Below, piece by piece: positions 1 through 26,785 of a stretch of DNA of 64,000 nucleotides. Origin of the DNA: Luidia sarsii (Eukaryota > Echinodermata > Asteroidea > Paxillosida > Luidiidae). A program made the translations under genes and the position numbers. Below the pieces are notes generated by a model. It had not been told where the DNA came from. It saw nothing but the letters and a program-made list of their open reading frames with translations, and did no database searches. Where the stretch lies: positions 3,905,460 to 3,969,459 of the forward strand of contig OX465113.1 of assembly GCA_949987565.1 (NCBI GenBank), written 5' to 3'. The first letter of the stretch is position 1. Every line of letters begins with the position of its first letter.

Positions 1-130
1 GAACACGGTAATCACGACGCAATTGGAACGCGGCATTAGGTCCATTCCCAGTCCACTTTAACTGTTTGTTTTTGCTATTTTCATTAATTTTTCTTTTCTT
101 TCCATTCTTTCTCTCCCCCCCCCCCCCCAG

Positions 131-15660
<15,530 letters not shown>

Positions 15661-18600
15661 AGAGCCGATAGGAAACCCCACCCCGGATCTTGGGCCTTTT
15701 TCCACTCTTTTGGTTGAAATTTTATGCGTGTAAGTATGTAGAAGATATGCTGAACCTCAAAACGTAATTGAATCGACTATAAAACAATGTGGCAATTTTT
15801 CCTTGTATGTAATCGCACTGAACATTCCTTTTCAGCCTTGTGTACATGTACATTTGTTATCACGATGGCCCTCTGCCTGTACATAGAAAGTCTATTAGAG
15901 TATGATCCTATAATGTGTATGTTAAGAAGATTTATATGTTCAATTTAATCGCAATGATTACCAAGGCATTTTTGTTTGTTTGTCGGTGGAGACATTGTTT
16001 ACTAGTCGCTTGCTGGTTGTGTAGCCTTGTCGGGCATGGAGAGGTTTGTAGGACGCAAATCTTGCCTGCTGCACGTACAGTAGAGCGCCCCCAATGGCCA
16101 GTGTGCTGTTGGACACTGCATTCCAGTCATTGTCGTCGTTGTTCAAAGCCCTGATGTTGGTCTCCGTTTGATGTCCGTTGTACAAACTAATAATGATGTT
16201 ACATAATTTGGATTGTCTGGTTTCAAGGTACACGTAATTCTTAAGTGGGGGAGTTGTTGAGGATTATTTTCAGAGGCCTTTAGTGCTCTTGAGTACAGGC
16301 TCTTAGACTCATTCTCCAAAGTGAATCACACAGTCAAGCTCTCTGTGCTTAGTTTACCATAATCGGTATATTCCACTGATAAGCAAGCACTTTGGCCACC
16401 CACTCATAACCTCCATGCTAACTACAGCCAAACAATAATGTGCTTGACTACCCAGGTGTACGTTGTGGAATGTTACGGCCCAAGAGCCCCACATCCATTC
16501 CACTGGCTACATGTACATCTTAATCATTGGAGCCAGCTGTGCTTTCACCCTTAGCAACAGCCACCACCATAGCCCCAACTGCCATTTTGGATTCGGCTTT
16601 GAAAGTGACCAGCACGGGCCAACTTGTTTGTCCTTACAATCAATTCTGAGAAAGAAAATCTCGTGAAAAATTCAGTCTTGATGATACGTGCTGTTTTCCA
16701 ATAGCTCATGATGCAGACTAGGTGCTGGCTATTTGGCCACTTTGTCTTGAGTGTGAAATGTTCGCATGGCCTGCCTGAAATTACTCTTCACGAACAGACA
16801 GATGTGATCGGGGTATCATATGTATCATAAACAATTGTACATGTCCTCTGTATGATATTAAAGTACTCAACCAAATAAAAGAATTGAAATGTGTAGCATT
16901 TATTGATCAGAGTAATATTGATTAGTAAAACAAATATCTGAATATTTATTGATTATATGAAATGTACCGTTTTCAGCTGATTTGAGATTTTAGAGTCTGG
17001 TGAATAATTTGGGACTATTTCCAACTGCTGTTTAGATTAAACTGGACATACGTAATGCTGCCGCAGAATTTGTTGGCTATGGCTCCACATAATGTGCAAG
17101 TCTATGGGGAATTAGCAGCAGCCGCTACCTAGCTGGCTTGCAAGCCTTCCATAGACTTGCATGTAATTTGAAGCCATAGTCAATGCTTTCAGACAAGGCC
17201 AAACCCTACATGTTGTCGGCCATTTTGGATCATTAGTTGTTTGCAACTACATGTATGTATCCATTCTCCGGTGCCTGTGGCCTATTGTGTAATTAAGAAA
17301 ATTGTGATTTTTAGAATGAATCTGTGGGATTTGGAGGTGACTTAATTTTGTGCTTTTATTTTGCTGCTAATTGAATTCAAGTTAATGACACCATCTTGAA
17401 TGGAACATGGTGGTCAGATAATGAGTGGTTGTCATTCATTCTTTTGTTTTTAACTGCGACAAAATAATTACATGTATCTTCCACAGCCTAAGGCAATGCT
17501 ATGCCTTTTTAAAATTGAATCAGAGGTTTCATAACAATTGGTGCCAACATTGAACGATTTCTGTGCCAAAGAGTGGAGTAGACAATAATTTTTTTAAATG
17601 TTTACTGCTTCATTTCAGAAATAGTCAGATACCTTCACGCTGACGGCCGACTTTGCTTCAAACTTAATATAGCCTATGTGTAGCGCAGTCAGGGAACTTG
17701 ATCCAAAATGGAGGAAAATGTTCCAGTCTATGGCCATGCAGGGATCTTTGCTTGGCCCAAATCATTTTGCATTTGTTCAGAGTTTTGAAATGATTTTTCT
17801 TTTCAAACTCTTACCCTAGTATTTCTAGCATCCATTAGAGATAGTAACTTGTGACTTTTGTCTTCAATTGTTTCTGCCTTTTCTTGTGAACTCTGATGAA
17901 CTTTAATTATCTTCGTCCGAACAGGTGTTAACTGTTAACAAGATAACGTGTCAAAGCTTTTAGATAGAAATATTCTCGAATCTACCTATTTATGCAAACT
18001 TTAAACTGCCCAGCATTTACATTGCCTCGTTGTGTTCCTATGTGGAATCGTATTAAGCATCTTTTCTTTTCCTTCTAAAGAGTATTGTATGGAAAAACCA
18101 ATAGGACCTACTGGGCTTGTTTGTGACGACTTAAGTTTCTACTTGTAAGCACGTATAGGTCACTGCCCGTGCATTGCCCAAGACCATAGTCATGGCTAAA
18201 GCACGGTCAAGGTTTTTGGACTAAAGTACCTTAAACTGAATTCATCCAACAACGTCAAAGTTCAGTGGCCTGCCTTTGTGAAAACACTTCATGGTTTAAT
18301 ACATGTACGTGGACAAGTTCATGGACATGTGTTCACGGTCTGTGTGCAGAATGGCCAGAAATCTCACTGCATGTGTGCTGGTGAAATGGGTGCAAGTTTC
18401 AGAGATTCCCAGGTTGTGGGTTTCCTTCCTTGCTCATGTGCTCAGCCTTGTGTGCTCAGCCTTATGTGCTCAGCTCAGGCCAATAGTGAGAATGGATGCC
18501 GTGTATTCAGAAAGTGGGCGTCACAGATTCTACGGAATTAGGGCAGGCTCAAAACAGATATTTGGGGAGTCTTTCCACGGACAATGTCAACCCTGAGAGG

Positions 18601-20964
18601 GAGATCACAGTTGGGATTTTCATCCAACATTCTTAAGACCAGCTGATATCAGCATCAATGCCATTTGGGATGGGGGATTGGTATTCTTTCAAACACAGTT
18701 GGCCTACAAAGAGACAGAGTATAGGTAGAGAAATCCGCAGATTTCAAGTGGTCTGCTTGCAAGAATAACTGGCAGTATTTGTCCTGTATTCATGTAGCGA
18801 GCAGACCAAGCATTGATGTCAGAACCAGCGCAAACTGCTAACCAAACTCAATGGCATCGGTATTCCGTCAGATGTACAGTGCAAATTATGAATATCCATG
18901 TGGCCTTATCTTCTTCGTACTCCGCACTGTTTATCTGTCTCCTCTGCTCTCTGTTCATTTCTCTTCTGTTGATGTGTGTGAGTTAGCTTTGAAAAAGCTC
19001 TGTACATAGACAAACCAAAGTTTTTACCGATTTACTTTCATTTTGTTTTATGATGCTTTACAAGGCAAAAAGTGAACGAAGAAAGTTAAATGTCGTTCCA
19101 ATGTTGTTGTCACGCCCACAAAATAGACTAGCCAGGTTGAGGGATTTCTGAGGAAAAATATTAATGGAATGGAATGAAATATTGAATTATTTAACGACAA
19201 GCAACCACTGAAATTGCCGTGGGTAGTGGAATGAACTGTTTTTGTACAGTGTTTTACGACCGAAATCAACAAGATGAATTGTAATTCATAAAAGAAATAT
19301 GCTTATTACGATGCATGGAAAATAACAGTATAAAGCCTGTAAATTGATCGAATCATAGGTTCCGAATTCATGGATACTGGCTTGAAATAATGCACAAGTC
19401 TATGAGAATTGGCTGTAGCTGATACCTTGCGGCTTCTATAGTTCTGTGTGTAATTTGAAGACGCAGCCAGTTGATTAAGATGGGGTTATACATGTAGTAT
19501 CGGTTCATCATTGTTGGTGACTTTTGTATGAAAATGGTATTTTTAAAACTGGAACAAATTCATTTGCTACACAAACTGTACTGGTGTGGAGGAGTTGGTG
19601 GTACCCCTGTAGGAAGACGTTTCATTGTTTTAGACATTTTTTTGGCACAAATGCTATTCTTTGATAGCTTTTAGTTTGGCAAGCTTTTAGGGCCACTGAT
19701 TTCTTGAAATCATGAGTGGGTTTATGTGGTCGTGACTAGAGACTGCTATCGATTCATCTGTTGAAGATCTTTGTAACGTCACTAGCATGCATCTGGTCGT
19801 AGAAATGATATGGGCTTGTTTGGGTGAAAAGAAATCAATTAAGGTTTGCCCTTCCGGATCTGCTTTGCCTGATTGCCTGCTTGAAAAGAAAAAAACAGCT
19901 AGGCAGTTAGGGCATAGTGCTTACTACACGTCAGCAAGGGCAAGCCCTTACTGGATATCTTTCTCAACCAAACAAACACACATTATTTCTACGACCATTG
20001 GTTGCTGTCTGAAAACAAAATGCACTTCATGACTAAACAGTGGGTACCAGGCTGCGGTTGCTTGCGATCGGTCGTAAAGGTTTCCCATAGGCCTACATTA
20101 TTTTACATTCTAAGTTCAAATGACTTTGAAAAACCATAGCGATTCTGGCTTTGGCGGAAGACTATTCTGTGAAGGACGATGTTGTTTCAAGATATGGTTT
20201 GGTCAATGGCTTAAGGTGGACTTCAAGTTGATGGGATTTAGAGCACTCCACGGATAATGGATGTAAACTCAGTCAAGGACGTAACAGTTTTCCTTAAAAA
20301 CTGTTACTGTCACTGCTCCGTGTCTTGCAACAACCATTTTGATTTGTTAATCCCCGCCACCATTTCTTTGAATTGAAATGACGTAGCTTTAAGTTTATGT
20401 TTGAGAAAGAGCAAAGAAAACCTTGGCTGGACCGGGACTTGAACCTGAGACCTGTGGATTGACGTATCAGTGCTCTTCTATCTGAACTCTCTGCTTAGAT
20501 GGTGTCCTTCCCAAAGTAGTCAACTAGTCTTTGCCTGGGTGGGGACACCAGTCAGAAGCATTTCATCATTTTACTGCCGTTTATCTCCATGGATCATGAC
20601 CCGTTTCCATTCAGTGCCAGTTGATGTTAACAAGGCTACAGAAGTTTCCTTTGCCATTTAAAAAAAAATCTATATTATCCCAGATCCCAGATCCCAGATC
20701 TTTCTTTGTTTAGCCTAGATTTCTGTTTAATATAAAAATATACAATGCGTAATTGTACAGACATTTTTTTTTCTTTTTTTGTGATTTTTTAACCATGCAG
20801 CGGACATGTAAGATATGATTTGAATGGAGGAAAGAGGGGGAATCTGTAATTAAGTTGTAGGAAAACACGGTATTGACTCTGCATTACTTTGTACAAACTG
20901 TTTGGATGTAAATCTGACAGAATATTAAGCTTTTTTGTATATGACCGTCAGGAAAAAAAATAAA
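15661..20964 (+). other. MAST 3' UTR (near part) and following repeat-poor sequence
   Basis: No coding region is recognisable. AATAAA occurs at 16874-16879, a plausible polyadenylation signal about 1.2 kb after the stop, and again at 20959-20964. Which of them is used cannot be told from sequence. The stretch is A/T-rich and nearly free of the element families that fill the introns, which would fit a long 3' UTR. Two related short segments (17,090-17,180 and 19,378-19,475) contain the text AAGTCTATG followed by TGTAATTTGAAG. Confidence 0.5.
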
Positions 20965-21231
20965 GAAGCATTGGTGGTTACTATGGCAAAATAATGCTGT
21001 GTATGTAAAGTTTTCTGTTTTGTTCCTTTTCTGGTCGTTTCTTGTTTTAGCCAAAATTGGCAAACACAACGGCAAGGTCAATCCCTTTCATTTTTTTTTT
21101 TTTTTTTTTTACAGAAATTGTCAAAGATTATATCTACTAAACATTGGGTTTGGAGACCCTGTCCTCCCTCACAGAAGGCTAGAAATGTTTAACATTTCAA
21201 GTTCACTTGAAAGTCAGTTCGAGGAAATAGC

Positions 21232-21390
21232 ATTCTATTACAGAAAATACGTCACCTTCGATACCTACAAAATGCATTTCCAATGCGCATGCGCAAGCAT
21301 ATCCGCTGAAAAATAACAAAGGTCATGACGTCACCCCACACGCTGCACCCCTAGGCCGCCTCCCATGATTCCTTATGGAACTCGCCCCTT
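21232..21390 (+). repeat. DIRS left inverted terminal repeat
   Basis: Starts ATTCTATTACAGAAAATACG. It is the reverse complement of the sequence around 26541-26702 with few changes, including CAATGCGCATGCGCAAGCAT and GGCCGCCTCCCATGATTCCT. It holds CpG-rich and TGACGTCA-like sites, which would be consistent with promoter activity. Confidence 0.9.
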
Positions 21391-21501
21391 TTTTTCCAGC
21401 GCGCAACGCTGAACACACGTGTATTTTTTTTTGCGGAGCTTTCTAACACGTACTACTACCCAATCGACCCGTATTTCCGACATCTACCAAACGATAACAT
21501 C

Positions 21502-23330
21502 ATGGCCGATTCACGATCCAGAAAAGGATCGTTCAGGAGATCAGCGAGCAAATGCAGGGCTTGTGGAGGCCCATTATCACACTTCGGCTTCGATGCTCAC
21601 TTGAACTGCTACAGATGTCGACTTTGCAGTCAGAAGGAACCTTGTAGCGTTTGCTCGGGCTGGTCGTCCGAAAACTGGGCTGCGTTCGTGTCATGGCAGG
21701 ACAGCGTGGTCCCATCCCAACGTCCGTCCGTTACTTGCATCCAGACTTCGACTACGTCTGTCCCCGACGGAAACTCGGAACAATCCACCACCAGTTCGAC
21801 GTCTTTTCCGGCACCGTTTTCAACAATTCAAACAACGGCCGGAACGTTTTCAAGCAGCGGTGGGAGCACGTTAGTCTCGTCCTCCAGCCGCCCCGACTTC
21901 GTGAATCCCACTCCTGCTTAGTTCGCCCGTGGTTTTCTTGGCGAGGCCCATCTTCGCTCAGGCTTACCGACCACAAATGGCTCCTGCTTCTTGGCCCTAC
22001 CTTCCGCGGGATGCCCGGGACGTTCACGACCCTGTACCTCCCTCCCAACTCGCGGATCCCCGCTACCAGTCCCCCCAGCCTCGGGGCCACCACACCCGGG
22101 ATGAGTCGTGTCATCTCGGTCTAGTGAGTCAGAGGATTGCCCTTTTGATTTGGACAATACTTCTCTCCTTCACAGAGGTTATCTAGTCATCCCTGAAGTG
22201 AGTAGAATTTTGCAATTTCCTCCTTCATCTCCGAAGCTACCCTCAAAGTCTTCATTTCGCAGGACTCCCCCCTCCGCTCCATCTCAACCCAGATTCCTGT
22301 AGATGGGTTCTGTTCAGACATTATTGAGGAGGTTTTCTCCAAGGTACAGAAGAAATCCACTCCCAAGATCCCTTCCCAGGAGCGGTCCCTCTTCCATTCA
22401 GAGTCTGGAGATAATTCCCGCTACTTTTCTGTCCCCTCAGTTTCTGCTGAGGTCAAAGATAGGCTACGTTCAGAGCTTTCCTCTCATAAAAGAATTTTTC
22501 CTGACAAACGCTCCAAGGACCTTTTTCAGTCACTTGAGAGACTGGACTCCCATATGCGTCACGGTATTAAGGTGACTAACTTTTCCGTTCTTCTTTCCGA
22601 TGCCTTGGCCCGGATGTCAGAGGATTCTTCAGCTGCCGATGCAAGCCTCCTGTCAGTCATTTTTCAATTTTTGGATGATTGTCTAGGTGCCTGCGTACGT
22701 GAGTTTTCCGTCGGGTCAGCCCTAGCCACCTCTCTACGAAGGAACCTTGTGCTAGATAACCTTTACTGGCCTTCTGCAGGTTCCAGGGAGCGTCTCTAGA
22801 GAACCTACCCTGGATCGGGAGTAACCTCTTTGCAGATAGTTTTGGTGAATCTATGCTTCAGGAAGCCAAACGACTTAAGGCAGATGAGAAATTCAACCTA
22901 CGTCGTCAGACAACTGGTAGACCCTCATCTAGTCGTTTTCGACCTCCAAGATCTTCTGGATAACCGGGCACTTTTTCGTCGCCCGCGATCCTCCCGCCCC
23001 AACAACCTCAACGTTTTTCATCCGGAGCTTCCCCAGGGCCTGCCCCGCTTCGCACCGCTGCCCCCAGTTGGTTCAGGACCTTTTAAACCGAAGCCCTACG
23101 CCAAAACCCGGGGAGCGCGTGGCCCTTGGAGACAATGACTACAACACAGCCATTACAAGCATAGCAGAAGTCCGGGGCACAGTGGGGGCAAGACTCCGGG
23201 ATTTCGCCCAGTCTTGGCTTCGAATCACCTCAGACACTTGGGTACTCCAGACTGTTTCTTCAGCCTACCGACTGGAGTTCACCAGCACTCTTCCAGACCT
23301 CAGTGAACTCCCTTAACATCCAACTCCAAT
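21502..23330 (+). pseudogene. DIRS gag-like region (frameshifted)
   Basis: The first frame (21502-21921, 139 codons) has a cysteine-rich segment, CRACGGPLSHFGFDAHLNCY followed by further CxxC pairs (RCRLC, PCSVC), like a zinc-binding module at the start of DIRS gag proteins. Downstream pieces continue in other frames: 22303-22575, 22554-22799, and a basic Arg/Ser/Pro-rich end near 22,850-22,960. The gag reading frame is therefore broken by several indels. The function (nucleic-acid binding particle protein) is inferred from position. Confidence 0.65.
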
Positions 23331-23358
23331 TCCTCGCGACCAAGCCCGTCGGGAGGCC

Positions 23359-25005
23359 TTGGAACTGGAGATTTTTTCGCTGCAACAGAAAGGAGCTATT
23401 TCGCCCCTGCCAAACCCTGGAGAGAGCTTCATATCAACCCTTTTCCTAGCCCCACAGAAGTCTGGCAGCTGGCGCCCGATTATCAACCTCCGTCCGCTCA
23501 ATGCCTTCATACGGCCGAAGCATTTTCGCATGGAGAACCTGGCCACAGTCCTGCACTCGCTTCCACGGGGCTGGTGGGCCACATCTTTGGACTTGCAGGA
23601 CGCTTACCTCCATATTCCAATCCACAGCGGGCACCAGAAGTTCCTTCGATTTATTTACAGGAACAAAACATACCAGTTTCGCTGCCTTCCCTTTGGCCTT
23701 TTCACAGCACCTCGAGTATTCACGAGAATCACCAAGGTAATAGCTGCTACTCTACGTCGCCAACACGTTCGCATTTACGTGTACCTGGACGACTGGCTTG
23801 TTGTGGGTCCTTCCCATCAGGCAACTACCCTAGCCTTGCTGGAGACTATTCGTCGCACCACAAACTTGGGTTTCATTATCAACCGCGAGAAGTCATCTCT
23901 GACTCCCTCTCAGATGCCTTCATTTCTCGGAGTCACTCTTAACATGCAGACCAGCAGAGCATCCCCCTCCATGGAGCGGTGCCTAGCCCTCATAGAGTGC
24001 ATTCAACTCTTCCTGGAGAGCCCTTCACTCGCAGCCCGGGTCTGGCTCCGTCTTCTTGGCTTCATGTCCAGCCTAGTGGACTTAGTACCCTACTGCCGCA
24101 TGCACATGCGTCCGCTACAGCTCCACCTGCTTCATCACTACGTCCCTCGGAGGGACGTCATCTCCAGCCCTGTTCCAATGAATTCCTTCATCCGATCTCA
24201 CCTGGGCTGGTGGTTGAGTCAGCAGAACCTGCCCGCGGGTACCCCCTTCCCAAGGCCCTGCCCAACAACGACACTAACAACAGATGCCTCGGAGTCGGGC
24301 TGGGGTGCCCACCTGGACGACCTGGCTCTCTCGGGGGATCGGACCCAAGCGGAGAAAGCCCTCCACATCAACCACCTCAAACTTTTGGCGGTGCTCAAAG
24401 CCTTTCAAGCCTCTGCAGACAGGGTAACCAACCGCTTCATCCATGTGAGGACAGACAACTCTACATTAGTGTCCTACCTGAACCGACAAGGAGGGACTCA
24501 CTCACCCTCCCTGTGTATGCTAACCTGGCAGCTCCTCAGCTGGTGCATTCCTCGCCGGATCACTCTGAAGGCAAGTCACCTGGCAGGGAAGGGCAATGTT
24601 ATTGCAGATGCTCCGTCACGAGGTCGAGCCATTCCAACAGAGTGGTCTCTTCATCGACCAACAGTGCAACAGATCTTCAGTCAGCTTGGAACGCCACACA
24701 TCGATCTATTTGCCTCCCACCTGAACTGCCAGATACAGACATTCTGCTCCCGCTACGCCCACCCTAAGGCCTGGGCGATAGACTCCCTGAGCATCTGCTG
24801 GAAGGGAATCCTGGGTTACGCCTTTCCTCCAATCTCTTTGATACCTCAGGTACTGGCCAAGATTCGCCAGGAAAACTGTCGAATAAATACTAATCGCTCC
24901 TTTCTGGCCACGACAAGCTTGGTTCCCTCAGCTACTCGACCTTCTAACCCACCAACCCATCGTCCTACCCAAACGACCAGACCTCCTCATACAGCTGTCT
25001 TCTAG
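23359..25005 (+). CDS. DIRS reverse transcriptase/RNase H
   Basis: A 548-codon open frame. RT motifs in order: WRPIINLRPLNAFI (about residue 38), SLDLQDAYLHIPI (about 95), RCLPFGLFTAPRVFT (about 130) and the catalytic YLDDWLVVG (about 161). RNase H motifs follow: TTDASESGWGAHL (about 307), RTDNSTLVSYLNRQGG (about 365) and HLAGKGNVIADAPSR (about 410). It resembles the RT of DIRS rather than Gypsy or LINE elements. The expected C-terminal continuation is in another frame after the TAG at 25005, so this end looks frameshifted. Confidence 0.92.
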   Translation: MELEIFSLQQKGAISPLPNPGESFISTLFLAPQKSGSWRPIINLRPLNAFIRPKHFRMENLATVLHSLPRGWWATSLDLQDAYLHIPIHSGHQKFLRFIYRNKTYQFRCLPFGLFTAPRVFTRITKVIAATLRRQHVRIYVYLDDWLVVGPSHQATTLALLETIRRTTNLGFIINREKSSLTPSQMPSFLGVTLNMQTSRASPSMERCLALIECIQLFLESPSLAARVWLRLLGFMSSLVDLVPYCRMHMRPLQLHLLHHYVPRRDVISSPVPMNSFIRSHLGWWLSQQNLPAGTPFPRPCPTTTLTTDASESGWGAHLDDLALSGDRTQAEKALHINHLKLLAVLKAFQASADRVTNRFIHVRTDNSTLVSYLNRQGGTHSPSLCMLTWQLLSWCIPRRITLKASHLAGKGNVIADAPSRGRAIPTEWSLHRPTVQQIFSQLGTPHIDLFASHLNCQIQTFCSRYAHPKAWAIDSLSICWKGILGYAFPPISLIPQVLAKIRQENCRINTNRSFLATTSLVPSATRPSNPPTHRPTQTTRPPHTAVF

Positions 25006-25089
25006 GATCCTCCATCCGGACTCAGACAGTCTTCATCTGACAGCCTGGGGGCTTTCCAGAAATCCTTCAGATCAGCAGGCCTTTCGGAG

Positions 25090-26195
25090 GACGCTGCCGC
25101 CTTGGTAGCCAAGAGTAGACGATTTTCAACAAGGAAAACCTATGACAATCGCCTACAACACTACTTCAGGTGGTGCGTGAGGATGATCCCAATTCTGCAT
25201 CTCTAAAAGTGATAGGGGATTTTCTGCACTACCTTTTCTGTTCTGGCCTCCAAGTCTCCACCATTCGTGGTTACAAGTCAGCCATAGGAGCAGTTCGTAA
25301 AGGGTTCAACGATGACTTAAGCCTATCTACCAATTCTTCCATCTCTCACCTGCTTCATGGAACGGCCCCGACAAAGACTCTTATTCCTAGCTGGGACCTG
25401 GGCTCAGTCCTTGCGAAGTTATCCAAAGCACCCTTTGAACCAGCCGGGTCTTCTTCCCTTCGCAACCTCACGGTCAAAACGGCTTTTCTGCTAGCAGCGT
25501 CCACAGCTCGACGCAGAAGCGAACTCCACGCCCTATCCATAGATAAGGGCCATCTTCGCTGGGAACCAGGTGGTGTACGCCTCATTCCTGAGGCCAAATT
25601 CCCGACAAAGAACCAATCACCCAGTTTCTCACCTCCAGACATCTTTGTTCCAAGCCTGACATCATTCTCTAGTGTACGAGAAGACAAGTTATGGTGCCCA
25701 GTTAGAACCTTGAAATTCTACATTGCTCGTACCAAGGAGCTGCGAGGTGATTCTTCACAACTGTTCATCACAACAGTTCGTCCACACCATCCAGCTTCAA
25801 CTTCGACCATTGCAAGGTGGATCGTGGTAGCTATAATGCCTCTCCCATCTCACTCTTGCCAGAAACATCCGAGTGGGTCAGGACCTGCAAGATCTACTAC
25901 CACTATGCCTGAGGAGTCACCGGCACACCTTCGAGGTGACCGAGTTCGACTCTCACCTCCTGACCCACCAGAGCCCAAGACCCGGCTTGAGGCAGGCGAG
26001 GTTCACCAGCAACGGCAACAGATGTTACATACATCTCAGGCCAAGATTCAAGCTCACCAGACACGAAGCATGACAACATCATGGGCTTACTTTCAAGGAG
26101 TGGCTGTTTCAGACATCATGCAGGCAGCCTTCTGGAAGAGCCCATCTACCTTTTCCTCATGCTACCTGAGAGATGTCCTCCAAACTGAGGGTTGA
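25090..26195 (+). pseudogene. DIRS tyrosine recombinase (N-terminus frameshifted)
   Basis: The main frame, 25170-26195, encodes a core-binding segment (GLQVSTIRGYKSAIGAVRKG) and the catalytic residues of a tyrosine recombinase: Arg in ARRRSELHAL, HxxR in HQTRSMTTSW, a Trp in AAFWKS and the nucleophile Tyr in CYLRDV. The N-terminal helix (KSRRFSTRKTYDNRL) is in another frame upstream at about 25,095-25,165. A spacer of about 85 residues between IARWI and HQTRS looks longer and of odd composition compared with relatives, so a second disruption is likely. Confidence 0.85.
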
Positions 26196-26411
26196 GTGGG
26201 CAGACAAGTCCTCCAGACAGCTGCCCGGAAAGCGACCATGAGTCCCAGACGAGAAGCTGTTACGTCCTCATAAGACTTTGGACGTCCTCCTCTTGGGTAA
26301 GACCTGACCAGAACTGATTCTGTATATCCATCCTTATACTAACATTCTTGGTCACGGCTACTTTTTCACCCGCACGCTGTTTTTCCCACCCCTTTCCTTC
26401 CGGTGCCACTC

Positions 26412-26510
26412 TGCATTTTGTAGGTATCGAAGGTGACGTATTTTCTGTAATAGAATCTCCCCAAATCCACGGGGATTTCCTATTCTATTAAGAAAATGCT
26501 CACCTTAGAT
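26412..26510 (-). repeat. DIRS internal complementary region
   Basis: 26412-26456 is the exact complement of the left end 21232-21276. 26456-26505 is the complement of the right end, about 26678-26726, with a few changes. The two halves meet at a shared base, which is what a circle-junction template predicts. Confidence 0.9.
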
Positions 26511-26540
26511 ACCATCCCACCCGTTAACCTGATTACCCCC

Positions 26541-26726
26541 CAAAAGGGGCGAGTTACAAAAGGAATCATGGGAGGCGGCCTAGGGGTGTAGCGTGTGGGG
26601 TGACGTCATGACCTTTGTTATTTTTCAGCGGATATGCTTGCGCATGCGCATTGAAAATGCATTTTGTAGGTATTGAAGGTGTGTATTTTCTTAATAGAAT
26701 AGGAAATCTCCATGGATTTGGGGAGA
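26541..26726 (-). repeat. DIRS right inverted terminal repeat
   Basis: Complement of the left repeat up to about 26702. It then extends to GGATTTGGGGAGA at 26726, which is absent from the left repeat but copied in the internal complementary region. Confidence 0.9.
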
Positions 26727-26785
26727 AATCACTTGATTCAATACTTAGGAATTTGCTTTTGCACAATTTGACCCTGGACAGAAAA

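Larger units (their letters stand above)
21232..26726 (+). mobile_element. DIRS-type tyrosine-recombinase retrotransposon, degenerate
   Basis: Seen: a left inverted terminal repeat (21232 to about 21390), an inverted right repeat (about 26541-26726) with an extension of roughly 24 bp, and an internal complementary region at 26412-26510. The latter joins the complements of both outer ends, which fixes the element boundaries at 21232 and 26726. Inside are a gag-like region, an RT/RNase H frame and a tyrosine recombinase frame. This layout is diagnostic of DIRS elements, which replicate through a circular intermediate and integrate by recombinase without target duplication. Several frameshifts make this copy non-functional as read. 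No LTRs or DDE integrase are present. Confidence 0.93.

Noticed and set aside
21502..26195. LTR retrotransposon of Gypsy type
   Set aside because: The terminal repeats are inverted rather than direct, and there is a tyrosine recombinase instead of protease and DDE integrase.
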